From: Microbacterium sp. Gd 4-13
GTDB lineage: Bacteria > Actinomycetota > Actinomycetes > Actinomycetales > Microbacteriaceae
NCBI RefSeq assembly: GCF_003095395.1
Contig: NZ_QEIJ01000003.1
Coordinates: 186,001 to 250,000, forward strand
DNA length: 64,000 bases
Direction: 5' to 3'
Shown: positions 55,604 through 63,762 of the stretch, one piece after another
Layout of the letters: every line of letters begins with the position of its first letter
How positions within the stretch are numbered: position 1 is the stretch's first letter
The notes under the pieces: model-generated
Databases searched by the model: none
The model's input: the letters and a program-made list of their open reading frames with translations, nothing else
Told to the model about the DNA's origin: nothing
Position numbers and translations under genes: made by a program

Positions 55604-57261
55604 CATACACCGTCGCCGATCACCTCCTCGATCGGTTGGCGGATGCTGGTGTCAGACACCTGTTCGGTGTCCCCGGCGACTTCACCCTCGCGTTCCTCGA
55701 TCACGTCGAGGCGCACCCGAGCATCGAGTGGGTCGGCTGCGCCAATGAACTGGGTGCCGGCTACGCGGCCGACGGCTACGCCCGTCTGGGCGGCCTCGGC
55801 GCCCTGAGCACCACGTTCGGCGTCGGAGAGCTGTCGGCGATCGGAGCGGTCGCGGGCAGCTACGCCGAGCACGTTCCCGTGCTCCACGTCGTCGGAGCAC
55901 CCACGACGGCCGTCCAGGCCGCGGGCCGCGCCACCCATCACACGCTCGGCGACGGCGACTTCGGCCACTTCGCGCGCATGACGGCCGAGGTGACGGCGGC
56001 GCAGGCCGTCCTGTCGCCCGAGACGACGACCGACGAGATCGACCGCGTGATCACCGCGGTGCTCGAGCGACGCCTCCCGGGGTACCTCGTGATCCCCGCC
56101 GACGTCGCCGAGCACCCGGCGTCGCCTCCCGCGGCACCTCTGCCGCAGCATCCGGGAGTCACCGACCCCGGCGTCCTCGCCCGTTTCCGCGCCGAGGTCG
56201 AGGGGCGCGTCGCGGCAGCCTCCACCGTCTCGGCGCTCGCCGACATCCTCGTCTCGCGCCTCGACGTCGAGGCGCAGCTGCACCGGGTGCTCGACGAGGG
56301 CATCCCCCACGCGACGCTCTTGTGGGGCCGTCGCGTCGTCGACGAGGCGGCGCCCGCCTACCTCGGGTCGTACGTCGGTGCTGCCAGCTCATCGGCGGTG
56401 CGCGAGGGCATCGAGCAGGCCGATCTGCTGATCATGGCGGGGGTGCAGTTCACCGACCTCACGAGCGGCTTCTTCTCGCAGCACCTGGATGCGTCTCGCA
56501 GCATCGAGATCCGTGGTGAGCACGCGCGGATCGGCGACGACGACTTCCGGCCCCTCGCGATGGGCGATGCGCTCGACGTCGTCGCCGACGTGCTGGCCGC
56601 CACCGGGGGGCGCTTGCGCGCGGGTGCTGCGGTCGCCGCATCCCACCCCGACACCTCCGGGCCGAACGAGGGTGCCCTGTCGCAGACCGCGCTGTGGCGG
56701 GAGGTCACCGGCTTCCTCCGCGACGGCGACACGGTGCTCGCCGACCAGGGCACGTCGTTCTACGGCATGGCGGGGCACCGCCTGCCGCACGGGGTGGTCT
56801 TCGGCGGGCAGCCGCTGTGGGCCGCGATCGGCTTCACCCTCCCCGCACTCCTGGGCGCCGCCCTCGCCCGCCCGGAACGCCGCCCGGTGCTTCTCATCGG
56901 CGACGGGGCCGCCCAGCTGACGATCGCCGAGCTGGGAACGCTGCTGCGCCACCGGATTCCCGCGGTGATCGTCGTCGTCGACAACGACGGGTACACCGTC
57001 GAGCGGGTCATCCACGGCCTGCACGAGGAGTACAACGACATCGCCCGGTGGGACTGGACGGCGCTCCTCGCCGCCCTCGACCCGACGGGAACCGCCGTCG
57101 GAGTGAAGGCCTCGACGGTCGCCGAGCTGACCGCCGCTCTCGCCGATGCGCGCACCGCCTCCGGGCTCACCCTCATCCAGGCCGTCGTGCCATCGGACGA
57201 CGTGCCCCCGGTGCTGCGCGATGTCGCCGCCGCGGCGGCGTCGGCCAACGCGCGGCGCTGA
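55600..57261 (+). CDS. Thiamine-dependent 2-keto-acid decarboxylase (IPDC/PDC type)
   Basis: ThDP enzyme decarboxylating indole-3-pyruvate, phenylpyruvate or branched keto acids, 553 residues. Activating Glu50 (CANELGAGYAADGYAR), the HH pair 113-114 (THHTLGDGDFGHF) that separates decarboxylases from synthases, and the ThDP motif from GDGAAQLT (near 434) to DNDGYTVE. The HH pair and TYTVADHLLDRL start fit indolepyruvate decarboxylase, possibly for indole-3-acetate formation, but substrate is not provable by eye. Overlaps the small membrane protein gene by 4 nt. Confidence 0.9.
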   Translation: MTYTVADHLLDRLADAGVRHLFGVPGDFTLAFLDHVEAHPSIEWVGCANELGAGYAADGYARLGGLGALSTTFGVGELSAIGAVAGSYAEHVPVLHVVGAPTTAVQAAGRATHHTLGDGDFGHFARMTAEVTAAQAVLSPETTTDEIDRVITAVLERRLPGYLVIPADVAEHPASPPAAPLPQHPGVTDPGVLARFRAEVEGRVAAASTVSALADILVSRLDVEAQLHRVLDEGIPHATLLWGRRVVDEAAPAYLGSYVGAASSSAVREGIEQADLLIMAGVQFTDLTSGFFSQHLDASRSIEIRGEHARIGDDDFRPLAMGDALDVVADVLAATGGRLRAGAAVAASHPDTSGPNEGALSQTALWREVTGFLRDGDTVLADQGTSFYGMAGHRLPHGVVFGGQPLWAAIGFTLPALLGAALARPERRPVLLIGDGAAQLTIAELGTLLRHRIPAVIVVVDNDGYTVERVIHGLHEEYNDIARWDWTALLAALDPTGTAVGVKASTVAELTAALADARTASGLTLIQAVVPSDDVPPVLRDVAAAAASANARR

Positions 57262-57357
57262 GCCGACGATCTGCGCGAACGAGCGTCGGAGATCCGGCGT
57301 TTCGTCGGAGGATCGAGCCGCGATGCTCCAACGACGGTGCGATGCTCCGACGAACGA
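57262..57357. repeat. Intergenic repeat cluster with CGTCGGAG words
   Basis: Contains GATCTGCGCGAACGAGCGTC, GTCGGAGGATCG and two GCGATGCTCC-ACGA words. Related to the inverted repeat at 21617-21692. It lies between the decarboxylase and DUF3817 genes and may end both. Confidence 0.45.
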
Positions 57358-57816
57358 TCAGCGACCGGGCGGACCCACCACCAGCAGCACGACGTACGCG
57401 ACCACGACGACGACCACGAGCAGGCCGACGAACAGCCACGCCCGGCGCAGGAAGAAGCGCAGCGCGCGGTCGACCGGCCGCCGGTCCCGCGCATCATCCG
57501 TCTCTTCGAGCCGCCAGGTTCCGGCGAGACGGCCCGTGCGGCTGAGCCACAGCTCCATCGGCAGCGTCGCATAGGGAACGACCGCGCTCGCGACGGCGAG
57601 CGCCCCGACCCCGACGCTCCACCGCTGGTGCACGGCGACGATGATCGCGGTGGCACCGTACGCGAGGAAGACGAACCCGTGAATACCCCCGCCGATGGTC
57701 ACGGCGAGGCTCCACTCGAACAGTGCCCGCAGGATCAGTCCCCCGATGAGGAGCGTCCACGAGATCATCTCGGCGATCGCGAGCGTGCGGAAAAGGGTCA
57801 GCGGCGTGCGGAACAC
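57358..57816 (-). CDS. DUF3817 domain-containing membrane protein
   Basis: A 152-residue protein. DUF3817 region: FRTPLTLFRTLAIAEMISW, LLIGGLILRAL, GGGIHGFVFLAYGATAIIV, LAVASAVVPYATLPMELWL. After a charged linker there is an extra C-terminal span (VGLLVVVVVVAYVVLLVV). Function unknown. GTG at 57816 has ribosome site GAGGAG 5 nt upstream, so longer upstream frames are rejected. Confidence 0.85.
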   Translation of the reverse strand: MFRTPLTLFRTLAIAEMISWTLLIGGLILRALFEWSLAVTIGGGIHGFVFLAYGATAIIVAVHQRWSVGVGALAVASAVVPYATLPMELWLSRTGRLAGTWRLEETDDARDRRPVDRALRFFLRRAWLFVGLLVVVVVVAYVVLLVVGPPGR

Positions 57817-57945
57817 GTCTCTCCTCGTCGGGTCGGCGAGCTTCCAGCCTAGGAAAGCCGGGCCGCCGGCACCTGCCGATGCCCCCACCGTCGAGAGATC
57901 AGCGTCGGCGGGCGCAGGATGCTGCGCGCACGGACCCGACGGTTC

Positions 57946-57951
57946 TACGCT
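57946..57951 (+). promoter_or_regulatory. Leaderless-type -10 box of the DUF4287 gene
   Basis: TACGCT, 6 nt, then the ATG at 57958. Confidence 0.5.
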
Positions 57952-57957
57952 GAGCGC

Positions 57958-58209
57958 ATGAGCAGCCGCGTGAGCGCCCCCGTCCTCTCCCCCGGCGACA
58001 AGCCGAAGGGCCCGGCGTCGTACTTCCCGAGCATCGAGAAGACCTACGGCACGCCGATCCAGGAGTGGCTCGATCTCATCGTCGAGCAGCTCGACGCAGG
58101 GAAGACCCACATGGAGGTCGTCACCGGGCTGAAGACGGAGCGCGGCCTCGGCCACGGTCACGCCAACGCCCTGGTGGCCTACGTGCGCGCGGAGCTCGCG
58201 GCGTCCTGA
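57958..58209 (+). CDS. DUF4287 domain-containing protein
   Basis: An 83-residue soluble protein: ASYFPSIEKTYGTPIQEWLD, then HMEVVTGLKTERGLGHGHANALVAYV. These are the whole DUF4287 domain, found alone or fused to DUF5655. Function unknown. The 3' end overlaps the convergent membrane-protein gene by 31 nt. Confidence 0.9.
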   Translation: MSSRVSAPVLSPGDKPKGPASYFPSIEKTYGTPIQEWLDLIVEQLDAGKTHMEVVTGLKTERGLGHGHANALVAYVRAELAAS

Positions 58210-58508
58210 TCCTGCGCCGCAACTCGGCGGTTGTGCACGCCGATGATGACGAACATGGGCACGAACATCACCAGCGCGACGATCAGAGCCGACCCGATCG
58301 GGCCGAACAGCGTCGAGGTCCAGAACACACCCCACACGGTGAGTCCGGCTCCGAGCGTACGACCGGCGAGCGACCACGCCGTGTTCCGGGGCGGATTCGT
58401 CCACCACGACATCCTGCTGCCCCGATTGGCCCGCGACGCGACAAGGAAGGACGCGGTGTAGAGCACCGCGCCCGCGATCGCGCAGAGCATTCCCCAGCCG
58501 ACGTCCAT
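58179..58508 (-). CDS. Hypothetical membrane protein (109 aa)
   Basis: Three predicted spans (MLCAIAGAVLYTASFLVA, LGAGLTVWGVFWTSTLFG, SALIVALVMFVPMFVIIGV) and a Gln/Asp/Ala tail. No family recognised. The hydrophobic pattern is too regular for a shadow frame. Overlaps the DUF4287 gene tail to tail. Confidence 0.65.
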   Translation of the reverse strand: MDVGWGMLCAIAGAVLYTASFLVASRANRGSRMSWWTNPPRNTAWSLAGRTLGAGLTVWGVFWTSTLFGPIGSALIVALVMFVPMFVIIGVHNRRVAAQDQDAASSART

Positions 58509-58611
58509 GCCTCCAGCGCATCACGACCATCACGAGGTGTCAACCGCTCGCGCCTCCGATGAGACGGTGTCCGATCAGCGCCTCCGCGAGCGCGAGGCGC
58601 ACAATGGGGTC

Positions 58612-58824
58612 ATGGGACTGTTCGCATCGAAACCGGAAGACCCGACCGAGTGGGCGGGCCTCCCCTCGGAACCGTTGGGTCCGCTCAACGACACCGAACG
58701 CCTGGCCGATCCCCCGGTCGCCGATGGCCTTCTCGGTGAGACGACGGCGGGCACGGCCTGGGTCACCATCCCGGCCGTGCCCACCGTCACCGAAGGTTCG
58801 GCCGGAGACGCACCGACCCCCTGA
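58612..58824 (+). CDS. Hypothetical small protein (70 aa)
   Basis: Acidic, Pro/Gly/Thr-rich, no membrane span: MGLFASKPEDPTEWAGLPSE to VTEGSAGDAPTP. Similar short proteins seem to occur in other Microbacterium genomes (memory, not checked). CACAAT lies 6 nt before the ATG, a possible leaderless -10 box. Confidence 0.6.
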   Translation: MGLFASKPEDPTEWAGLPSEPLGPLNDTERLADPPVADGLLGETTAGTAWVTIPAVPTVTEGSAGDAPTP

Positions 58825-58856
58825 GGGATCTCGACTACCGACTTCGCCGGTGCGCG

Positions 58857-59480
58857 TCAGACGATAGCGGCACGCAGTTCTGCAGCCGCTGCCCCGACGT
58901 CGTCTGCGCCGTAGATCGCACCGCCGGCCACAGCCACCTGTGCACCGGACGCCTGCACCGCGGCGATGGTCGACGCGTTGATGCCGCCGGCGACGGAGAA
59001 GGGAACGCCCGAGGCGCGCCCGTCGTCGAGGAGCGTGGAGAACGTGAAGCCTTCCTCGGCCTGCTCGTCGAGACCCGCGTGCATCTCGACGAACTCGGCG
59101 CCGAGGGCGACGACCTCTTTCGCCCGTGCCGGCTTGTCGGCGACCCCGATGAGGTCGACCACGACGCCCTTGTTGTGCTTCTTCGCGGCCTTGACCGCGC
59201 CGGCGATGGTGCTGTCGCCGGCAGAGCCGAGAACCGTGACCAGGTCGGCGCCGGCGGTGAAGGCGATGTCGGCCTCGAGCTCACCGGCATCCATGGTCTT
59301 CAGGTCGGCGAAGACGATCTTGTCGGGGTGGGCCGCCTTGATGGCGGTGACCGCCGAGAGCCCGGCGCTCTTGATCAGAGGCGTACCGAGTTCCAGGATG
59401 TCGACGTGAGGCGCGGCCTGGGCGGCGAGCTCGAGGGCGGCCTCGGTGGTGAGCGTGTCCATAGCGAACTGCAGTTTCAT
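58857..59480 (-). CDS. hxlA: 3-Hexulose-6-phosphate synthase
   Basis: Adds formaldehyde to ribulose-5-phosphate, giving hexulose-6-phosphate, first step of the ribulose monophosphate route. 207-residue TIM barrel of the OMP-decarboxylase superfamily: LQFAMDTLT, ILELGTPLIKSAG, KIVFADLKTMDAGELEA with the Asp-Lys-Asp catalytic set, FVEMHAGLDEQA and FSVAGGIN. Second gene after hxlB with a 39-nt gap. In a non-methylotroph it most likely serves formaldehyde detoxification. Confidence 0.95.
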   Translation of the reverse strand: MKLQFAMDTLTTEAALELAAQAAPHVDILELGTPLIKSAGLSAVTAIKAAHPDKIVFADLKTMDAGELEADIAFTAGADLVTVLGSAGDSTIAGAVKAAKKHNKGVVVDLIGVADKPARAKEVVALGAEFVEMHAGLDEQAEEGFTFSTLLDDGRASGVPFSVAGGINASTIAAVQASGAQVAVAGGAIYGADDVGAAAAELRAAIV

Positions 59481-59519
59481 CGTGTCTCTTTCGTGTCGTT
59501 CGGGTGGGAGGAGTCGGGT

Positions 59520-60104
59520 CTATTCGATGTTCGCGTGGCGGGGCCAGAGCTCGTCGGCGCTCTTACCGGAGCGACGCCAGAGCACGTCGAAGAGGGCGTC
59601 GCCGAGCAGCACGACGAGCTGCTCGAACAGGCTTCCCGCGTACTGGGCCGAGGACTGACCGGTGCGGTCGAGCTTCTGCGCGGCCGGCACGACCACGACG
59701 GCGCGCGAGAGGGCGGCCAGGGGCGAATCGCCGGCGGTGGTGAGGGCTCCGACCTCGGCGCCGGCCTCGACCGCCATCTCCGCCGCCCGGACGACCCCTG
59801 CCGTCGTGCCCGACCCGCTCGCGGTGAGCAGCACGTCGCCGGCGCCCAGAGCAGGTGTCGTGACATCGCCCACGACGTGAACGACGAGACCGAGATGCAT
59901 CAGCCGCATCGCGGTCATCCGCAAGGCCAGACCGGAGCGTCCCGCGCCGAGGACGAACACGCGGTCAGCGCCCGCGACCAGGGCCGCGAGGTCGTCGAGC
60001 GACCCTCCGGGGGGATCCGCTGACACGATGCGCTCGAGGACGCCACTCGTCTCCGTCCGCACCATCGCCACAGAGGCCTCGTACGCAGCATCCGAATCGG
60101 TCAT
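59520..60104 (-). CDS. hxlB: 6-Phospho-3-hexuloisomerase
   Basis: Converts hexulose-6-phosphate to fructose-6-phosphate, second RuMP step. 194-residue SIS-domain protein: RVFVLGAGRSGLALRMTAMR, DVLLTASGSGTTAGVV, GQSSAQYAGSLFEQL (conserved Glu). ATG 60104 with a close GGAG. First gene of the hxlBA unit, divergent from a HATPase-LuxR regulator 98 nt away. Confidence 0.94.
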   Translation of the reverse strand: MTDSDAAYEASVAMVRTETSGVLERIVSADPPGGSLDDLAALVAGADRVFVLGAGRSGLALRMTAMRLMHLGLVVHVVGDVTTPALGAGDVLLTASGSGTTAGVVRAAEMAVEAGAEVGALTTAGDSPLAALSRAVVVVPAAQKLDRTGQSSAQYAGSLFEQLVVLLGDALFDVLWRRSGKSADELWPRHANIE

Positions 60105-60190
60105 GACTCCATGCTGCGAGGTCACGGCTCCCGCGCATACGACGCGTTCGGACGGTCTCACCTACCCGGAAGAGTAGTGCTCGACTTCCG

Positions 60191-60196
60191 TATAGT
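60191..60196 (+). promoter_or_regulatory. Leaderless-type -10 box of the HATPase-LuxR gene
   Basis: TATAGT, 6 nt, then the ATG at 60203. No -35 hexamer is evident. Confidence 0.55.
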
Positions 60197-60202
60197 CGGC
60201 TC

Positions 60203-61063
60203 ATGGACTCCACCCCCGGGCCTCATGCGGCGAGCGACGCGATCCCTTCGCTCGCCGTGCGCCAGGCGCAGATCGAGCACGCGCGCAACATGGCCGAGCA
60301 GGCCGACCGTCACGCCGTCACACTCGAGTCGATCCTGGCCATCCTGCGCGCGGATCGCTTGGACGACAGGGCCGCGCGCACTCTCGCGATCGACGTGGCC
60401 GCGAGCGCTCTCGTGGGCATCCGCATGGAGACCGACGAACGGCGAGACACACGGCTCGAACCCGTGGTGGGAGCTTTCGCACGGCTACGGAACGACCTGC
60501 GCCCCCTGGTACGGCACGGCGACCTCGACGTGCAGTTCGTCGAACCACCCATGACGGGGCGTGCGCTTCCCGGCGAGGTCGCCCACGCCGCCCGCGCCAT
60601 CGTGCGCAGCGCCGTGCTCGCGTTCGTCGATGCCGGCGAGGCGCGCCGTGTTCGAATCCAGTGGGACTGCGACGGGCTGAACCTTCTCATCAGCGTCCGC
60701 GACGACGGGCGCGGGGAACTGACCGCACACGACGACTCGCTGCGTCCGATCTCGGAACGCGTCATCGCCCTCGACGGCGACGTGCGCGTGTCGTCGACGG
60801 CGGGATGGGGATCGACCCTCGACATCCGCCTCCCGCTCGACCCGCCCGCGATGCCCGACCTGCTGCCGGACTCGATGCCCCTGTCTGCCCGCGAACGCGA
60901 CGTTCTGCGCCTCCTCGTCACCGGGGCCCGCAACCGTTCGATCGCCGAGCAGCTCGACATCAGCGAGAACACGGTGAAGTTCCACGTCTCGAATCTGCTG
61001 CGCAAGGCCGGCGCCGTCTCTCGCGCCGAGCTGATCCTGCTCGCCAAAAGAGACGAGCAGTGA
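60203..61063 (+). CDS. HATPase-like domain fused to a LuxR-type HTH
   Basis: A 286-residue probable transcription regulator. Residues about 5-110 are helical, like a kinase dimerisation region but without a clear phospho-His. Residues 130-213 look like a degenerate HATPase_c domain (VRIQWDCDGLNLLISVRDDGRG, then VRVSSTAGWGSTLDIRLPL). A LuxR HTH occupies 228-280 (LSARERDVLRLLVTGA, SIAEQLDISENTVKFHVSNLL). No receiver domain, so it may couple ATP or ligand binding directly to DNA binding. Divergent from hxlBA, hence the likely regulator of formaldehyde fixation. Confidence 0.85.
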   Translation: MDSTPGPHAASDAIPSLAVRQAQIEHARNMAEQADRHAVTLESILAILRADRLDDRAARTLAIDVAASALVGIRMETDERRDTRLEPVVGAFARLRNDLRPLVRHGDLDVQFVEPPMTGRALPGEVAHAARAIVRSAVLAFVDAGEARRVRIQWDCDGLNLLISVRDDGRGELTAHDDSLRPISERVIALDGDVRVSSTAGWGSTLDIRLPLDPPAMPDLLPDSMPLSARERDVLRLLVTGARNRSIAEQLDISENTVKFHVSNLLRKAGAVSRAELILLAKRDEQ

Positions 61064-61105
61064 GTGTCGCCGGGCGCGCCGCGCCGGATGACCCCGCAAC
61101 GCAGA

Positions 61106-61135
61106 AAGGGGCGGATGCCGCAGCATCCGCCCCTT
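61106..61135 (+). terminator. Terminator after the HATPase-LuxR gene
   Basis: Perfect 13-bp stem AAGGGGCGGATGC/GCATCCGCCCCTT with a 4-nt loop; again an inverted pair of the GGATGC word. Confidence 0.8.
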
Positions 61136-61246
61136 CGTGACTCACCCGTGTGCGGCGTCGACACACCTGGCGCTGATCGCCCTACTTGGCGCATGCAGTC
61201 ACTGAAGTCGCGCCCGCACCGCGCCGCCGGATACTTCACAGAAGTT

Positions 61247-61294
61247 GGCACAGTCTGAAACGCCTCACCGGGCGGGCCGCGAGGAGACTGTGCC
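61247..61294 (-). terminator. Hairpin at the left end of the low-GC block
   Basis: GGCACAGTCT and AGACTGTGCC (exact 10-nt arms), with an inner CCTC/GAGG pair. About 70 nt past the end of the minus-strand operon, so it may be its terminator. The remaining bases from 61136 to 61365 show no gene and no recognisable integration site. Confidence 0.5.
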
Positions 61295-61365
61295 GTTTCG
61301 CCGTTCCTAGATTGCCTGCCGGCCACCGTGCCGCAGCGGGGTCTGTTTCCTTGACAAGTAACCCC

Positions 61366-62643
61366 TCAACTGTTGTGGGCGCCGGACGCCCAATGTCGCC
61401 ACACCGGGTCGATGAGCATCCTAGGAACAAGCCGCGCATCGGTGGAGTCCACAAGTGTCTCGTACGCAATCGGGGTCTGGTTTCGATGGAACCTGACGAC
61501 CAGAGAGCGGGTGTTCCCTTGACGGGAAAACCCGTAGATCGTTATCGCTTCGCCGCGACCGCCCCGCGGATCGGGATCGTAGAACGGGCTGGCAATCATC
61601 GTTGAGTCGTGCTCGCCAGCGTCGCCCGCGACGTTCACCCATGACTCGCTCGCGAACATCACGCCGTCGAACGGAGTCGCTCCTACCGTTTCGAGCGTGT
61701 GCACGATGGCGAGCTCATCCGGGTGCTGCGAGCTAAGAGCGAAAGGGACGATTCTTGCGACCTCATGCCCCTGGTAGAAGTACATCCCCGTGCCAACGAA
61801 GCCGTCGTTTTCGAGGAACGTCTTGGCCATGAGTAGCCGCTGATCAATGTCTTCGACGGGGCCGTGACCAAACGACTGGCGCAGCCCGTATTTCGCTGCC
61901 AGTCCGGGCATCGCGGCGTCGTCGCGAGGTATGAACCTCCGGTGAACCTCGTAGACCTTCCCTGTTTTCAGGTCGATGCTCGCCGAAATCGGTCCCGGCG
62001 GCAGGCATCGCAGTGAGGATTCGAGGTCTGACGTGACACACGGTCGAGTGAAGGTGGGCACGGCGCATCTCGTACTTCCAGCTCGCACATGCGCCTCGCG
62101 AACAAGCGCTTCCACCCCGGCGTACAGCTCCCGGAGTGCGTCGATGAGCTCATACTCAGGAAGTTGGTCGTCTATCCACTTTCGGGTGACGCGGATAGCG
62201 CCCCCTCCCCGGGGCTTGTCCCTCTCGATGAGATCAGAGAAGACGTCGAGGATGTGCTCGGGTGCAATGTAAGGAGGCACGAGGATGATGTCTTCCCCCT
62301 CTTGGTGCCGGGTGCCGTAGTAGGTCAGCTCCGCGACGCTCAGCGTCTTGAGGTCTTCCTCCTTGACGATGCGATTTCGTGACCGGACGCCCCACCGCAT
62401 GACGTGGTTTGCCGCTGCCTCGGTCGACCAGGCGTCGTACCACTCAGCGAAGTTCGACCAGCGACTCTTGCGCTTCTGCACGAGGAAGCTCACGCTACGG
62501 GAGTTCTGTATCGCGGCATTCAGGTACCGTCGAAACTCGTCGCCATCGAAGTAAGCCTCACTCGCCCGATGTATGTCCTCGTGCATATCCATGAGTCGGC
62601 GGTGCGCATCGGGGCAGGGGCACACGGGTTGCGCGTCTCCCAT
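61366..62643 (-). CDS. Unknown protein, last gene of accessory operon (425 aa)
   Basis: Not recognised as a named family. The N-terminal half (about 20-110: AYFDGDEFRRYLNAAIQNSR, SVSFLVQKRKSRWSNFAEWY, VMRWGVRSRNRIVKEEDLKT) resembles a domain I recall from many uncharacterised actinobacterial proteins, often ending RN-IVKEGDLE. An N-terminal CPCPDAH could bind metal. The C-terminal half (about 200-420) looks like a mixed beta fold. Soluble. ATG overlaps the preceding stop (TGATG), which decides the start over the internal Met at 17. GC is clearly lower than in the core. Confidence 0.75.
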   Translation of the reverse strand: MGDAQPVCPCPDAHRRLMDMHEDIHRASEAYFDGDEFRRYLNAAIQNSRSVSFLVQKRKSRWSNFAEWYDAWSTEAAANHVMRWGVRSRNRIVKEEDLKTLSVAELTYYGTRHQEGEDIILVPPYIAPEHILDVFSDLIERDKPRGGGAIRVTRKWIDDQLPEYELIDALRELYAGVEALVREAHVRAGSTRCAVPTFTRPCVTSDLESSLRCLPPGPISASIDLKTGKVYEVHRRFIPRDDAAMPGLAAKYGLRQSFGHGPVEDIDQRLLMAKTFLENDGFVGTGMYFYQGHEVARIVPFALSSQHPDELAIVHTLETVGATPFDGVMFASESWVNVAGDAGEHDSTMIASPFYDPDPRGGRGEAITIYGFSRQGNTRSLVVRFHRNQTPIAYETLVDSTDARLVPRMLIDPVWRHWASGAHNS

Positions 62644-63230
62644 CAGTGGACAGCCTCAGAGGGCGACTCTGTCCCGCCCCGCATCCGCGCGTTTGCCACG
62701 GAAGAGATGTACTCGTACGTCTTTTCTGCCGCACGACGCGCATCCACGGTCTTCGCGCCCCCGCGCCTTGCTTGTTCCATCAGCGCTTTCACAAAGACTG
62801 CCGGCCACGGAGTGAAGTCCTCGCGTGACGGCACCTCGACGTACATTCCCGACTCCTTGAACGTCGATTTGAAAGTGGACTGAGGATGACCGGCCTTGAT
62901 TTCAATGAGGCCAGTTCCCATGGCCAGCTCAGGGAGGATGCCTTGCGTGGCCAGGTCGAAGTCGATGAGGAACGAGGTGGGGGCGGGTCGTATCAACTCA
63001 ATCAGCAGCCCGACGCGGCCACCGCCCGTGCCCCAGACGGATTTAACGTCCCCGTCGGGCTCGTACTCCGCAACCCGAATGGCCTCTCGGATATCCGGAA
63101 ATGGTGTGCAGTCCAACACCAGAACGGGTACGGGGGCACCGCCGAAAGCGTCAGCCCTCATCACCATTCCGTCGCCCACGATGCGGACACTCCGACCCGG
63201 CTCCACCCGCACTTTCCGACCGCGGGACAT
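62643..63230 (-). CDS. Unknown protein, accessory operon (195 aa)
   Basis: Soluble, no family recognised. Begins with a basic, beta-rich segment (MSRGRKVRVEPGRSVRIVGD), then VPVLVLDCTPFPDIREAI and VGLLIELIRPAPTSFLIDFD, and ends in a helical tail (FVKALMEQARRGGAKTVDAR). Start and stop both overlap neighbours by TGATG, so it is translated as part of a coupled set of genes. Confidence 0.72.
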   Translation of the reverse strand: MSRGRKVRVEPGRSVRIVGDGMVMRADAFGGAPVPVLVLDCTPFPDIREAIRVAEYEPDGDVKSVWGTGGGRVGLLIELIRPAPTSFLIDFDLATQGILPELAMGTGLIEIKAGHPQSTFKSTFKESGMYVEVPSREDFTPWPAVFVKALMEQARRGGAKTVDARRAAEKTYEYISSVANARMRGGTESPSEAVH

Positions 63231-63760
63231 CAGAGGCCCCCCTTGATGTCATCCAGGACCCACTCTTTGTTATCCGTGTCCGTCAACCTGAGCCCCTGAC
63301 GGCGCACGGGCTGCCCACCGGTACGGTCGTTCGACACCGCAAAGGTGAGCCATCCCTCGCTCACCTGCCGAGGCTTCAACTCGAGCGGCAGGGTGACCGC
63401 ATCTCCGAGCTTGTGGTCGACGGCACCGGCGGCGATTTCGGTGAGCATAGGAGCCTCCCCCACCGAATACTCCACCCAGAGAGCTGCGCGTCGAATCCAG
63501 ATGGGGTTGTGCGAGAGATTGATGATCTGCACGTGGAGGACCAAGGCATACCCGCCGGCGGCGGTTTGTTGACGTGCTTGAACGAGATATATGTCTACAT
63601 CCGGCCGGCCCCTCGCTTCCGCGCGTTGTGCGATTCCGAGCGATCTTCTCGCCGTGTTGCGGCTGCTGATCGCAACGAACAACGAAAACGAAGCGATGAC
63701 GAACGCCAACGCGGGCACGACTGCAATAAGAGTAGTAAGCCAGTCAGGCAACGTCGTCAT
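63230..63760 (-). CDS. Unknown membrane-anchored protein, accessory operon (176 aa)
   Basis: One N-terminal membrane span (LTTLIAVVPALAFVIASFSLFVAI in pieces, about 8-32), then a basic stretch, then a soluble domain of about 120 residues with beta strands (YALVLHVQIINLSHNPIWIR, LPLELKPRQVSEGWLTFAV). Topology resembles small membrane-tethered immunity or effector-like proteins, but there is no diagnostic motif. Starts 2 nt after the stop of the gene at 63763. Confidence 0.7.
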   Translation of the reverse strand: MTTLPDWLTTLIAVVPALAFVIASFSLFVAISSRNTARRSLGIAQRAEARGRPDVDIYLVQARQQTAAGGYALVLHVQIINLSHNPIWIRRAALWVEYSVGEAPMLTEIAAGAVDHKLGDAVTLPLELKPRQVSEGWLTFAVSNDRTGGQPVRRQGLRLTDTDNKEWVLDDIKGGL

Positions 63761-63762
63761 CT

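Noticed and set aside
58857..60104. hxlAB as evidence of methylotrophy
   Set aside because: No methanol or methylamine dehydrogenase in the window; HPS/PHI alone are widespread for formaldehyde detoxification.
61136..61365. Integration site (tRNA end or att repeat) at the left of the low-GC block
   Set aside because: No tRNA fragment, no matching direct repeat and no integrase visible in the window; only a hairpin.
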